Assembly (NCBI GenBank): GCA_024663395.1
Contig: JANFAH010000003.1
Location: 1,178,001-1,242,000, forward strand
Reading direction: 5' to 3'
Source: Pisolithus tinctorius
Taxonomy: Eukaryota; Basidiomycota; Agaricomycetes; Boletales; Pisolithaceae
Length of the DNA stretch: 64,000 nt
Shown here piece after piece: positions 1 through 10,900 of this stretch. The stretch's first letter is position 1; each line of letters opens with the position of its first letter. The translations under genes were made by a program, and so were the position numbers. Under the pieces are notes generated by a model. That model worked only from the letters and a program-made list of their open reading frames with translations, ran no database searches and was not told the DNA's origin.

Positions 1-2820
1 CTCTGGACTTTCATTGATGAAAACCTTACTACCAAATTCATTCAGCCTACCTCTTCCCCTTATGCTGCACCAGTCCTCTTTGTCAAAAAGAAGGATGGCT
101 CCCTCCAGCTCTGTGTAGACTTCTGCAGCCTCAACAAGATCACTAAGAAGGATTGCTACCCACTCCTGCTCATCTCTGACCTGTTAGATTCACTGAGCCA
201 AGCCAAGATCTATACTAAAATTGATCTTTGGCATGCCTACCACCTCGTCTGGATTGCTCCAGGCAATGAATGGAAGACCACATTCCGGACTTGGTATGGA
301 TCTTATGAGTGGTTAGTAATGCCTTTCAGCCTCACCAACACACTGGCCACATTCCAATGCTTCGTGAATACCATTTTCAAGGACATGTTGGACATCTGCA
401 TAGTTGTCTACTTAGATGACTTCCTAATCTACTCTGGAGATAAGGAGTCTCACAAGCAGCATGTCTGAGAGGTACTTCCCCAGCTTCAGCTTCATAGCCT
501 TTATGTGAAGCCTGAGAAATGTGAGTTTCACTCAGACTTGGTCGAATACCTTGGATTCCATCTTTCCCCTGCCGGCCTCACGATGTCAAAGGAAAACATC
601 CAGACCATCTGTGATTGGCCTGAGCCTTGCAAGGTCAAAGACATTCAATCTTTCCTTGGCTTCACAGACTTCTATTGCTGGTTTATCTTTAATTATTTGG
701 ACATCATTGTACCACTGACTTGGCTTACCTGCAAGGGGGCTCCTTGGAATTTCTCTGAGGAGTGCCACTGGTCATTCAACAACCTCAAGGCCGCCTTCAC
801 CACTGTGCCGGTCTTAACTCATTTCATCCCTGGAGTCCTCATCACCATCGAGACTGATGCATTGGACTATGCCATCGCCAGCATTCTGTCTATCACATGC
901 AGTGACGGCCAGATCCATCCAGTCACATTCTACTCCTGGACTCTGACAGCCCTGGAGTTGAATTATGATACCCATGATAAGGAATTGCTTGCTATTTTCA
1001 AAGCATTCCAGACCTGGTGCCACTACCTTGAGGGCTTGGCCTCACTGGTCAATGTTGTCACTGACCACAAGAATCTTGAGTACTTCTCTACCTCTAAAGT
1101 ACTCACCTGCCACCAAGCTCACTGGTCTGAATTCCTTTCACAATTCAATATGATCATCAGGTTCAGGCCTGGTAAGCTCGGGGCTAAGCCTGACACCCTA
1201 ACTAGACGATGGGACATCTACCCCAAAGAGGGGGATAGCGGCTATGCCTGAGTGAACCCGCAAAACCTGAGACCAGTCTTCACCCAGGAGCAACTAGTGG
1301 TCTCCCTTCACGCAACCTACCTCGAGTACCCAGTCTTACGAGCAGTCACACTGATGAATATGGAGAAACTTCATAGTGATATCCTGGCCACACTGCCAGA
1401 TGACCTGGTCTCTCAAATCCACCTGTCCAACATGTCTGATCCCTGGTGGTCAGTAGATGACACTGGCCTCCTTCGGCTTGATGGAAGGATCTATGTGCCA
1501 GACTCAAATGACCTTCGCCTTAGGGTCTTGTGCCTTAAACATGATCACCCTCTATCTGGCCATTTTGGCCAGAACCGCACCCTAGACCTCATCTGGCATG
1601 AATATACCTGGCCCAGCCTCAGGACCTTCATCAAGGACTATGTCCGGTCTTGCACGGCCTGTGCTCAGGCTAAGGTTCCCCACCATCAGCCTTACAGCCT
1701 CCTTAAGCAACTTCCAGTGCCAGAGAAGCCATGGAATTCCATCTCTATGGACTTCATTGAGCAACTCCCAGCCTCAACCAGCTTCACAGCCATCCTCATA
1801 GTAGTTGACTGGCTTTCCAAGCAGGCCATATTCATCCCAACCCATGACACCATAACAGCCCCAGAACTTGCCAAGTTATTCCTACTCCATGTCTTTTTGA
1901 AGCACAGAGTACCAGCCCACATAACCTCAGACTGAGGCTTGGAGTTCGTGTCTCATTTCTTCTGGTCACTCAGTAAGGCCTTAGACATGTGCTTACACTT
2001 CACCTTGGGCTACCACCCTGAGGGTGATGGTCAGACCGAGAGGACCAACCAAACCCTTGAGCAATACCTCTGAGTGTACTGCAACTACCAGCAGGACAAC
2101 TGGGCCAACCTACTACCCCTGGCCAAGTTTGCATACAACAATGCCCCTAGTGCTACTACCAGTGTTTCACCATTCTTTGCTAACAAGGGCTACCATCCTA
2201 ATATCTCAGTGTACCCGGAGCATGATCTTACCTCTGCCTGGGCTTGCAATTATGCAGTCAACCTAGACTCACTGCACCAGTTCCTATGTGAGGAAATGAC
2301 CCTTGCACAACAGTGTTATCAAGGACCAGCTGATGCTAAATGCATACCAGCTCCAGACTTCAAGGTTGGTGACCAAGTATATGTCAAAGCCAAATACTTC
2401 CAGTCTGCTCAGCCTTCCAAGAAGCTCTCAGAGAAGAACCTTGGGCCATATCTGGTCATAGCTCAGGCCAGTACCCACTCGTTCACACTGCACCTACCAG
2501 ACTCAATGTGCACAGTGCATCCAGTCTTCCATGTTTCCCAACTTGAGCCAGCCATCCCAAATACCATCCCGAACCAGACTCAACCACCACCCCCACCAGT
2601 TGAAGTTGATGGTGATCTAGAGTTCGAGGTAGCAGAGATCCTCGACTCTAAGGTCAACCGGCATCACTGGTGTTGGCTTCAGTACTTAGTCCGGTGGACC
2701 AGCTACAAAGGGACTGATGAAGACACTACTTGGGTACTTGCTACCAAGCTGGACAATGCCTCTGAACTCATACAAGAGTTCCACTCCCACTACCCCACCA
2801 AACCTGGCCTGTACCAGTGA
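1..2820 (+). pseudogene. pol: Ty3/gypsy pol, 3' part (el.1), broken
   Basis: Reading frame 1 encodes reverse transcriptase (YLDD box near 412-423), RNase H, integrase (HHCC zinc finger near 1540-1670, then the DDE core) and a C-terminal chromodomain (near 2610-2790). The window starts inside RT, so protease and gag lie outside it. The frame is never shifted, but TGA stops interrupt it at 466-468, 1249-1251, 1933-1935 and 2071-2073. At each of these the related el.2 protein (minus strand 7970-11536) has arginine, so each is explained by CGN becoming TGA. The true stop is at 2818-2820. The family is a chromodomain gypsy element that copies its RNA into cDNA and inserts it. This copy cannot make a functional polyprotein. 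Confidence 0.93.
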
Positions 2821-3003
2821 GGTCCGGCTTCGACCAGCCTCGTTGCTCTGTTTCTGTTTTCCTATCAGTATCTAGTGTTCCTTTGATCCTTTACCTACTT
2901 TGTTTTCTTTTTCTTGTTTATTCTCACTTACTATACAAAACTGGACACTGGACACTGGACATGACATTCACAGGAGGAACAACAAAAGCACTACGCTATG
3001 ATT

Positions 3004-4082
3004 CTACTCAGCCTCAGCCATACTCTCGTCCTCCCCCTTGGACTCCTCCTCTTCATCCTTGCCATGGGTATTCAACCACTCTGCTTCCTCACACAACTCA
3101 TCAGAGTCGAGCTTGGACGAGCCCGAGTCCAAAGGGGATACCACCATCCCGAAGCCATATGATTCGTTGAGTAGGGACTCGAGTGCATCAGCAATCTGGC
3201 CTGAGTTCTTGACCACAATTTTGTGAAGCTCAAAGAGGCTGGCCAAGTTGTTGGCAATCAGTCCCATGGCCTTGATCAGTTGCTCGGGCTTGCCCTCCAA
3301 GCCCGAGTATCTGGCCATGCTGGCCTCCTTTACTCCGCTCCCACCAGCCTCAGTCTCATCAAGATCCAAGACCTCAATTGGCCTCGCACTCGTCCTTGCC
3401 CGTTTCTGGTTGCTGGGCCCAGCCTCAGCATTCTCTTCATCGACCTTCTGTTTTTTGCCTTTGTCGGCCTTACTAATGGCCTTGGGCCCGGACTCAGTGT
3501 CCTCCCTGTCCCCAGGCCAGTGACACTTGCCTTTTGATTGGTTGCATCGCACACAGGCAATGCACTTCTTGTTACTGTCTATGACAAATTTGCAGACGAC
3601 TTTGGCCTGGGCACAACGGGTACAACTAAAAGCATTGTCAGGAAGGATATGCACAAAGTTCAGAAAGGTACTCACCCAGGGTCCATAACCACCTTCTTGA
3701 CCTTGCTGGTCTCACTACCACTGGCCCCAGCCTTGCTGCCCTTCCTGGCCTCAGCCTTATGCTATTGCTCGGCCTCCTTTTCCTCCTCGGCCCTGTGCTT
3801 CTCCTCCTCCTCACATGCCCTCTCCTCTTCGGCCTCCCATGCTGCCCTCTCGGCTTCAGCCTTCTCCCTCTCTGCTCTCTCAGCCTCAAGCTGAGCCTGC
3901 TCCTCCCACTGGGCTTGCTCAGCCACCTTTCGCCTTTTCCTCTCCTTCACTTTTGCCCTCATCACCTCCTCTTCATCATCAGTGTCATACCTGATGTCAT
4001 TGTCGGGGACTTGGGCCCAGTCAATGATGGCTTGGCCTTTGTTGTTGTTATCAGTGGCCACGGTCAGTCTTGAGTCAGACAT
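3004..4082 (-). pseudogene. Antisense spliced Zn2Cys6/coiled-coil gene of el.1 (broken)
   Basis: This gene lies on the strand opposite pol, between pol and the 3' LTR. Exon 1 is 4082-3676 (start MSDSRLTV) and encodes an acidic/basic E-R-A-K-rich coiled coil. A 50-bp intron (3675-3626) starts GTGAGT, has a CTGAC branch-like motif and ends TTTTAG. Exon 2 is 3625-3004 and starts at once with a Cys cluster of spacing C-x2-C-x6-C-x12-C-x2-C-x6-C, followed by an acidic C-terminal region. Exon lengths 407 + 622 add to 343 codons, so splicing keeps the frame (phase 2). A premature TAG at 3764-3762 breaks exon 1. Zn2Cys6 proteins in fungi are usually DNA-binding regulators; a role for this one is inference only. 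Equivalent genes lie at 6752, 21303 and 46570. Confidence 0.75.
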
Positions 4083-4202
4083 GATGGTTAGGATGAGAAA
4101 GAAAGATGCAAAAGGCTTAGTGGGCCACAAGTATCATTTTTTCAAACTCAGCCTGCCACTCTTGCAGGGGTCTCATGGGTTTGACCCCTAAGAGGGGGAT
4201 AC

Positions 4203-4727
4203 TGTCATAGTCATGTCTTGACCCTGGCCGGACTCGGCCTCACACTCATCTAGTCTGGCCTTGGCCTCACCTGTCCTCTATCCCCAGATGTCCTAGCATG
4301 GTGAACACTGCTTTGCAGTGTCTGTCACTTCGGTTAAGTCCTGCCCACTCTTGTCCCTGGTCCACTCTGTCCCAGTCTCTGTCACCTTAGTCATACATTA
4401 CTAATCTTCGTCTTACCAATCCTCTTAGCAATCCTTGCAAGACTGGCATTACCAGTCTCCGTACTATAGTTACTTCTAGTATATAAGCTCATAGATACTC
4501 AGCCTGTACCCCTCAGTCTGAAATCAACTAAGTTATCCTGATAACCCCATCTTGGCCTCGGACTTGGACTGAGACCCACACAAGGGAATAGCACTGTATC
4601 CTCAATCACTAAGTCCAATCAGTCCAACCATCTGTGTCTTTGACTCCCCTCCTGATCCCCGACCCCTCAGCCTCACACCCACTTCAGTCTCCAGTCCAGC
4701 CTCAACCCAGAAACCACAAACTTAACA
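4203..4727 (+). repeat. 3' LTR of el.1
   Basis: The 525-bp LTR starts TGTCATAG and ends CTTAACA. It is preceded by a polypurine tract (4190-4200, AAGAGGGGGAT) as expected upstream of a 3' LTR. A TATA box at 4482 lies 33 nt before AGTCTGAAAT (4515-4524), the predicted transcript start. It resembles the 575-bp LTRs of el.2 with CpG sites lost. The flank on the right is GAGTG; the matching left flank is outside the window. Confidence 0.85.
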
Positions 4728-5937
4728 GAGTGATCCAACCTGCTTGAGAGACTAGCCAATTCCTCAGGTACCTCTGCTGGTGATCAGAGGACTTGCCCCT
4801 CACAAACAGACTCAGGCTGGGAAAGAAGTAAGCTACCTTGGGTGTGTTGGGACTAACCCTTTTTGCATCCTTATTCACATCCTTCAGGGCAGCATGCCAT
4901 GCGGACATAGCAGGGGGAATAGCTGGATTGCTGAGGTCTTCCCACAGTTCAGGATTCAGAACAACCAACAGCTTGGCTCCTTTTGAGCCTGCAGGGGGAT
5001 CTGAGCAAAATGTTAAACACACTGAGACAAAATGAATAGGATATGTACATGGCTGATTACATTGTTGAGCCCAATCACTGGGCCTTGTCGAGTGTGCCTG
5101 TGGTGTGATTCACCAGTGTGGTACCAGGCGCTGTGCCATTTCAGCATCTGCCCAACCTCAAAAACCTCAGGATCCATGACTATGTCATGAGGGTGCATAA
5201 TCTCGATGGTCTTCAACACTTGCATGTCTGGGGGTACACGATCAGGTTTCCAGACCATCCAGACAGGCATGCATATTTTGAAAAGGTGCTGGTAAATGTC
5301 AGGGTCTGTCATGAATGCCCTGATCCAGCAGTCAAATGAATCAATGAAAGTGCCTGTAGCAGTGTCAAGGTCTGTGTCCAGATATTCTAGCATGCCAAAG
5401 ACATCTAGGAGGAGGTGTTGACAAAAAGTGACCAATATGACTGTGTCTCAAAACATAAATGGGAATTGCTAGAGAAAATTTTAATTAATGAAATCTGAAC
5501 CAGAAAAAAATCATACCTTCAGATGCAGGAGACATCGCTGACATGACCCCAGCCATGAATTGGGTCTAGAGGACCTTTGTAGTTCTTTAGCCAACCTTGC
5601 AAATGTTTGTCTAGTCAATTATAAATGGTCTCCATTGACTTCCACTTGTCAGCATGAATCCTGCCAACTTTGAAGGCAGACCCTCTTTCCAGCACAAAAT
5701 CTTCCACCACAGCCACTTCCACATTGGGTCATCTCCATAGGCCAATTTCCAAGGGACACATGGACTGCATGTGTAGCATTCTGCGAACAACTGTGGCCAT
5801 TGAAAATAGTCTATATGGCCGAACTGTCCATCGCATAGGGGTGTGATTGTTTCTCCATCAAAGATGAAGGGTTGGGGAATATAGTCAGCATTTGGTGATG
5901 TGATCCAGTGGTCATCACACTTTGCTAGGATGCACAC
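4728..5937 (-). pseudogene. Fragment of a KDZ-neighbourhood gene family of unknown function
   Basis: Three minus-strand coding blocks, 5937-5611, 5435-5013 and about 5022-4728, read in order like exons separated by short non-coding gaps. The first contains the signature DYFQWPQ, the second the segment VWMVWKPDRVPPDM and the third WEDLSNPAIPPAM. The same three signatures in the same order occur in the gene at 43147-45105 (CFQWPQ, PIWLVHSKEYIP and a W-x-x-P-N-L-P-D-I-P segment). I recognise this as a family of unknown function, apparently dispersed with transposons. The 3' part is cut off by the el.1 LTR at 4727. Confidence 0.55.
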
Positions 5938-6045
5938 ATCGAATGCACCCCATCTCCCTGAAAATAATGATAATCAATTTGAGCTGAGTTAGGGACAGTG
6001 AGAACACACCATCGCCAGGGCAGTTGCACAATGATAATTCATAAG
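5938..6045. other. Short flank before el.2
   Basis: No coding signal is seen. The last five bases, ATAAG (6041-6045), form the left copy of the el.2 target-site duplication. Confidence 0.6.
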
Positions 6046-6620
6046 TGTTAAGTCCGGGTCTTTACCGGTCCAAGGCCGGTCCGGAGTCCGGTCGGGGGTC
6101 AGAGGGTAACACGAGATATCGAAGGTTTTGGACTGTTGGACTTAGCGACTGATGACGCAGCGCTATTCCCTTGCATGGGCCGTAGTCCGGTCGAGAAGCA
6201 GAAGACAGATGAACAGGGAGACCGGGTTAAGATGGGAACTAAGTTGATTTCAGACTGAGGCTAGAACAGATTATCCTACAGCTTAAATACTAGAAGTAAC
6301 CTAAGTGTAACGTAGCACCAGAGACCAGTCTGCGCCGGTACAGCGATGATTGGTAAGTAGTGCTACAAAGAATCTTATCAAGCAAAGAGTATGAACAAGG
6401 GATTACTGGGAACCGGGGCAGGAGATGTGGCTGGGCCGGGTGTTACACCGGCCCGGTACTAACTGAGGGGACAACTCGACTGGGCACTGCCTTGCAGTGC
6501 CTCGCAAGCTAACATGTTTCTGGGTCGAAGGATCAAGGCCGGGACCGGGGCAAGGGTTGGACAGGACCGGTCGAGACCAGGGTAGAGCCGGTCTGGGGTG
6601 GTCTAGGCACGGTCATGACA
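6046..6620 (-). repeat. 3' LTR of el.2
   Basis: 575 bp, TGTTAAG to CATGACA on the plus strand. It carries the predicted primer/transcript start (complement of 6247-6256). Confidence 0.93.
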
Positions 6621-6751
6621 GTATCCCCCTCTTGGAGCCAAGCCCACGAGGCTCCAATGAGGACAATGCTGAGATCAAAAATTTTGTGTCTGACCTTGAA
6701 AACCGGGGGACTTAAGACCGGTCCACCTCAGGTTTGTCTCCTCACTTCGAC

Positions 6752-7788
6752 ATGTCTATTCGCCGGTCCAGAACACCATACGACCAAGAACTCCTGCCTG
6801 ACCTGACCCGGGCGACGAGCAAAGAGCTGCGGGTGGGCAGCGACGATGACGATGAGGCCATCCGGGGAAAGCTGGCCGAGCACAAGAGGCGCAAGGCGAA
6901 GGCGCAGGAGGAAGCCCGGTTGGAGGCTGAGAGGCAGGAGCAAGCCCAGCTCGAAGAGGAGAGGGCACGCGCAGAGGCTGAGGCGCAGAGAGTAGAGGCC
7001 GCGCGCAAGGCTGAAGAAGCCAGAAAGGCAGAGGAGAGCCGGCGGGCAGATGCCCTAGTGGGTAGTTCGGCCGGGGCCGGTTCAAACGTCGAGGTGATGG
7101 ACCCTCGGTGAGTACTGTGATGACTACCACCGGTGTTGATAACCAACACTCCACCAGCTGCCTTCGCTGCGCCTGGACCAACACGCCTTGCCTGCGCAGC
7201 ACCGATGGTAAGAAGAAGCGCATGGCGTGTAACCGGTGCAACGAGCTCAAGGAGCGCTGCCGGTGGCCGGTCGAAGGTGAGGCCGGTGCTGGGCTGGCTG
7301 GGGACAAGGGGAAGAGGAAAGCGGATGTGACGTCCCCTCGCACGGGTGAGAAGAAGAGGTCGCGACGTCCATCTGCAAAGGTAACCGAGGGTGCAGGTGA
7401 CGAGGAGGACGATGTAGAGGAGGGGCCTTCGATGAAGAAGACTGGCGCTGAGACCAGGGCCGGTCCTGTTACCAGCGATCAGATGGAGCGCCTGATCAAG
7501 GCGGTAGAGCGCGTGGCCGACAACATGGCCGGTCTTGCGACAGCACAAAAGGAGGTTTCCCGAAACTTCTACCGGTTCGCCTGGTCGTATGAAACCTACG
7601 TCGAAGAGCGCTTCGAATTCCTGGCGCCGGAAGTGCCTTCAGACCAGGACACCACCGACGAGGAAGACAGGGAAGTCGAGGGACTCGACGATGAGTTGGA
7701 GGGGCTGAGGGAGGAAGAGGAGGAAAGCCGGTCCCGGTCTGAGTCAGGTGATCAGGCTGGTGCCGGTTCCGCTGGGTCCCAAGTCTGA
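6752..7788 (+). CDS. Antisense spliced Zn2Cys6/coiled-coil protein of el.2
   Basis: Two exons, 6752-7107 and 7158-7788, join to 328 residues with no internal stop. The 50-bp intron (7108-7157) has GTGAGT, a TTGAT branch-like motif 18 nt from the end, and CACCAG. The start MSIRRSRT was chosen because the el.1 and el.3 versions begin MS at the same place, 120-130 bp inside the LTR. Exon 1 is a charged coiled coil (about residues 45-105). Exon 2 opens with six cysteines spaced C-x2-C-x6-C-x12-C-x2-C-x6-C, which fits the fungal Zn2Cys6 binuclear cluster, and ends in a very acidic tail. It lies antisense to the element, between pol and the 3' LTR. The likely location is nuclear and the function unknown. 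This is the only copy without a premature stop. Confidence 0.78.
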
Positions 7789-7969
7789 GGTCGCATGTGT
7801 GTAGAGTAGTACCTTCCCTTTCTGTACGCTTTGTGAATGCCAATGCCTGGTTCCGGTTCTGAAGTGTGAAAGAAAACAATATAGAGAAAAATAAAGGAAA
7901 TCAAGACATAGTAAGTACTAGATAGGAGAAACAGATAAAGAGGAAAGGAAACTTGAGACCGGTTCTGGA

Positions 7970-10900
7970 TTATTTCTGAAAGGGACCGGGTTTGTGCAGG
8001 TACCGGTCATGATATTCTTGGACGAGTTCTGAAGCGTTGTCCAGCTCTGTTGCTAATACCCAGGTAGTTTCTTCGTCAGTTCCCTCATAACCGGTCCACC
8101 GGACCAGGTACTGCAACCAACACTTTCTGCGCCGGTCGACCTTCGAATCGAGTATCTCTGCTACTTCGAATTCTAAGTCGCCGTCGACATCTACTGGTGG
8201 GGGTGGAGGTTGAGACCGGTTGGGTATGGTATTTGGGATGGCCAGTTCAAGCTGGGAAACGTGGAAGACCAGGTGTACAGCGCGCATAGAGTCTGGTAGA
8301 CGCAGGGTGAATGAGTGAGAGCCGGCCTGGGCTATTATGGGGTAGGGCCCAAGGTTCTTCTCACTTAGTTTCTTGGAGGGCCGGGTCGACCGGAAGTACT
8401 TGGCTTTTACATAGACATTGTCGCCCACTTTGAAGTCCGGGGCCGGCATGCGCTTAGCATCTGCTGGTCCTTGGTAGCGTTGCTGGGCGAGAGCCATTTC
8501 TTCACGTAGGTACTGGTGCAGTGAATCTAAGTCAACTGCATAATCACGAGCCCGGTTGGATGTGAGGTCGCGCTCAGGGAAGACCGAGATATTAGGGTGG
8601 TAGCCCTTATTAGCGAAGAAGGGTGATACCCCGGTCGTAGCGCTGGGTGCATTATTGTAGGCAAACTCAGCTAGTGGTAGTAACTCGGCCCAGTTGTCCT
8701 GCTGATAGTTGCAGTAGACCCGGAGATACTGTTCGAGGGTCTGGTTGGTGCACTCTGTCTGACCATCCCCCTCTGGGTGATACCCGGAGGTGAAATGTAG
8801 ATGCATGTCTAGAGCTTTACCTAGAGACCGGAAGAAGTGGGATACAAACTCTGATCCCCGGTCTGAGGTTACATGGGCCGGTACACTGTGCTTAGAGAAC
8901 ACGTGCATGAGGAAGAGCTTGGCGAGCTCGGGGGCCGTGACGGTGTCGTGAGTAGGTATGAAGATGGCTTGCTTTGATAGCCGGTCGACCACGACGAGGA
9001 TGGCGGTAAAGCCGGTTGAGGCCGGGAGTTGCTCTATGAAATCCATCGAGATGGAATTCCATGGCTTCTCTGGCACGGGGAGCTGTTTGAGCAGGCCGTA
9101 AGGCCGGTGGCGAGGTACCTTGGCCCGGGCACAGGTAGTACAAGACCGGACATAGTTCTTGACAAATGTCCTTAGGCCGGGCCAGGTGTACTCCCGTCGG
9201 ATGAGCTCTAAGGTTCTGTTCTGGCCAAAATGGCTGGATAAAGGATGATCATGTTTAAACTTCAAGACACGGAGGCGAAGGTCATTAGAGTCCGGTACAT
9301 AGATTCTTCCATCTAGACGGAGGAAGCCGGCGTCATCAACTGACCACCGGGAATCTGATGTGTCTGAGAACTGGACTTGGGCGACCGGGTCTGAGGGTAG
9401 GGCTGAGAGAATATCATTATGTAGCTTCTCCACATCCATCAGTGCAACAGCACGTAGGACCGGGTATTCAAGGTAGGTGGCACGCAGGGAGGTGGCTAGC
9501 TGTTCCTGCGTGAAGACCGGTCTGAGATTCTGTGGGTTGACCCGGGCGTAGTCGCTATCCCCCTCTTTGGGGTAGACGTCCCATCGTCTAGTTAGGGCGT
9601 CAGGCTTAGCACCGAGTTTACCGGGTCTGAACCGGATAACCATATTGAACTGTGACAAGAACTCAGACCAGCGCGCCTGGCGCTGGGTTAAAACCTTTGA
9701 GGTGGAGAAGTACTCCAGGTTCTTGTGATCGGTGACAATGTCGACCGGTACTGCAGAGCCTTCTAAGTAATGCCGCCATGTCCGGAACGCCTCGAAGATC
9801 GCGAGTAACTCCTTATCATGGGTGTCATAATTTAGCTCCGGGGCTGTTAAGGTGTGAGAATAGAATGCAACCGGCCGGATTTGACCATCACCACCGGTGA
9901 TGGACAAAATACCAGCTATGGCATAATCAGAAGCATCAGTCTCGACAGTAATAGGAGCTTCTGGGGAAAAGTGAGTTAGGACTGGGGCAGTGGTGAAGGC
10001 CTGCTTGAGTTTGTTGAAAGACCGGTGGCACTCCTCAGAAAAGTTCCAGGGAGCACCTTTGCATGTCAACCGGGTTAGAGGTACCACTATGTCCGAGTAG
10101 TTAAAAATGAACCGGCGATAGAAATTGGCGAAGCCCAGGAAGGACTGAATGTCCTTTACCTTCCGGGGTTCAGGCCAGTCGCAGATAGCTTTGACTTTCT
10201 CTGAAGACATGGTAAGTCCGGCCGGGGACAAGTGGTAACCCAAGTATTCCACAGAGTCCGAGTGGAATTCGCACTTCTCCGGTTTGGCATATAGGCCATG
10301 CAACCGGAGCTGGTGAAGAACCTCCCGGACGTGCTGCCTATGTGATGACTCATCTCCGGAGTAGATTAAAATGTCGTCGAGGTAGACGACGACGCAGACA
10401 TCTAGCATATCCACGAAGATTGAGTTGACGAACTGCTGGAAGGCGGCCGGGGCATTGGTAAGACCGAAAGGCATCACCAACCACTCGTAAGACCCATAGC
10501 GTGTTCTGAAGGCAGTTTTCCACTCATCCCCGGGTGCAATCCAGACGAGGTGGTAAGCGTGCCTTAAGTCGATCTTAGTGTAGATTTTGGCGCGGCTAGG
10601 GGAGTCGAGTAGATCAGATATTAGTGGTAGGGGATACCGGTCTTTCTTGGTGAGCTTGTTAAGGCCCCGGAAGTCAACACATAACCGGAGTGAACCGTCC
10701 TTCTTCTTTATGAAGAGGACCGGTGCAGCATAGGGGGAAGAGGTGGGCCGGATGAAACTGGTAGTCAGGTTTTCGTCGATGAAGGTCCGGAGAGCTTGCA
10801 GCTCGACCGGGGATAGCGAGTAGATGGTTCCTATGGGTGGTGTAGTACCTTCTTCCAATTCGATCTTAAGGTCATACTCCCGATGTGGGGGGAGAGTAGA

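Noticed and set aside
6742..7548. Long minus-strand ORFs opposite the antisense gene
   Set aside because: They are mirror frames of a GC-rich charged coding region, with low-complexity Ser/Pro/Arg composition.
7108..7788. Exon 2 of the antisense gene as an independent ORF starting at 7108
   Set aside because: The apparent start is GTG and lies on the splice donor; the conserved phase-2 intron in four copies supports splicing instead.
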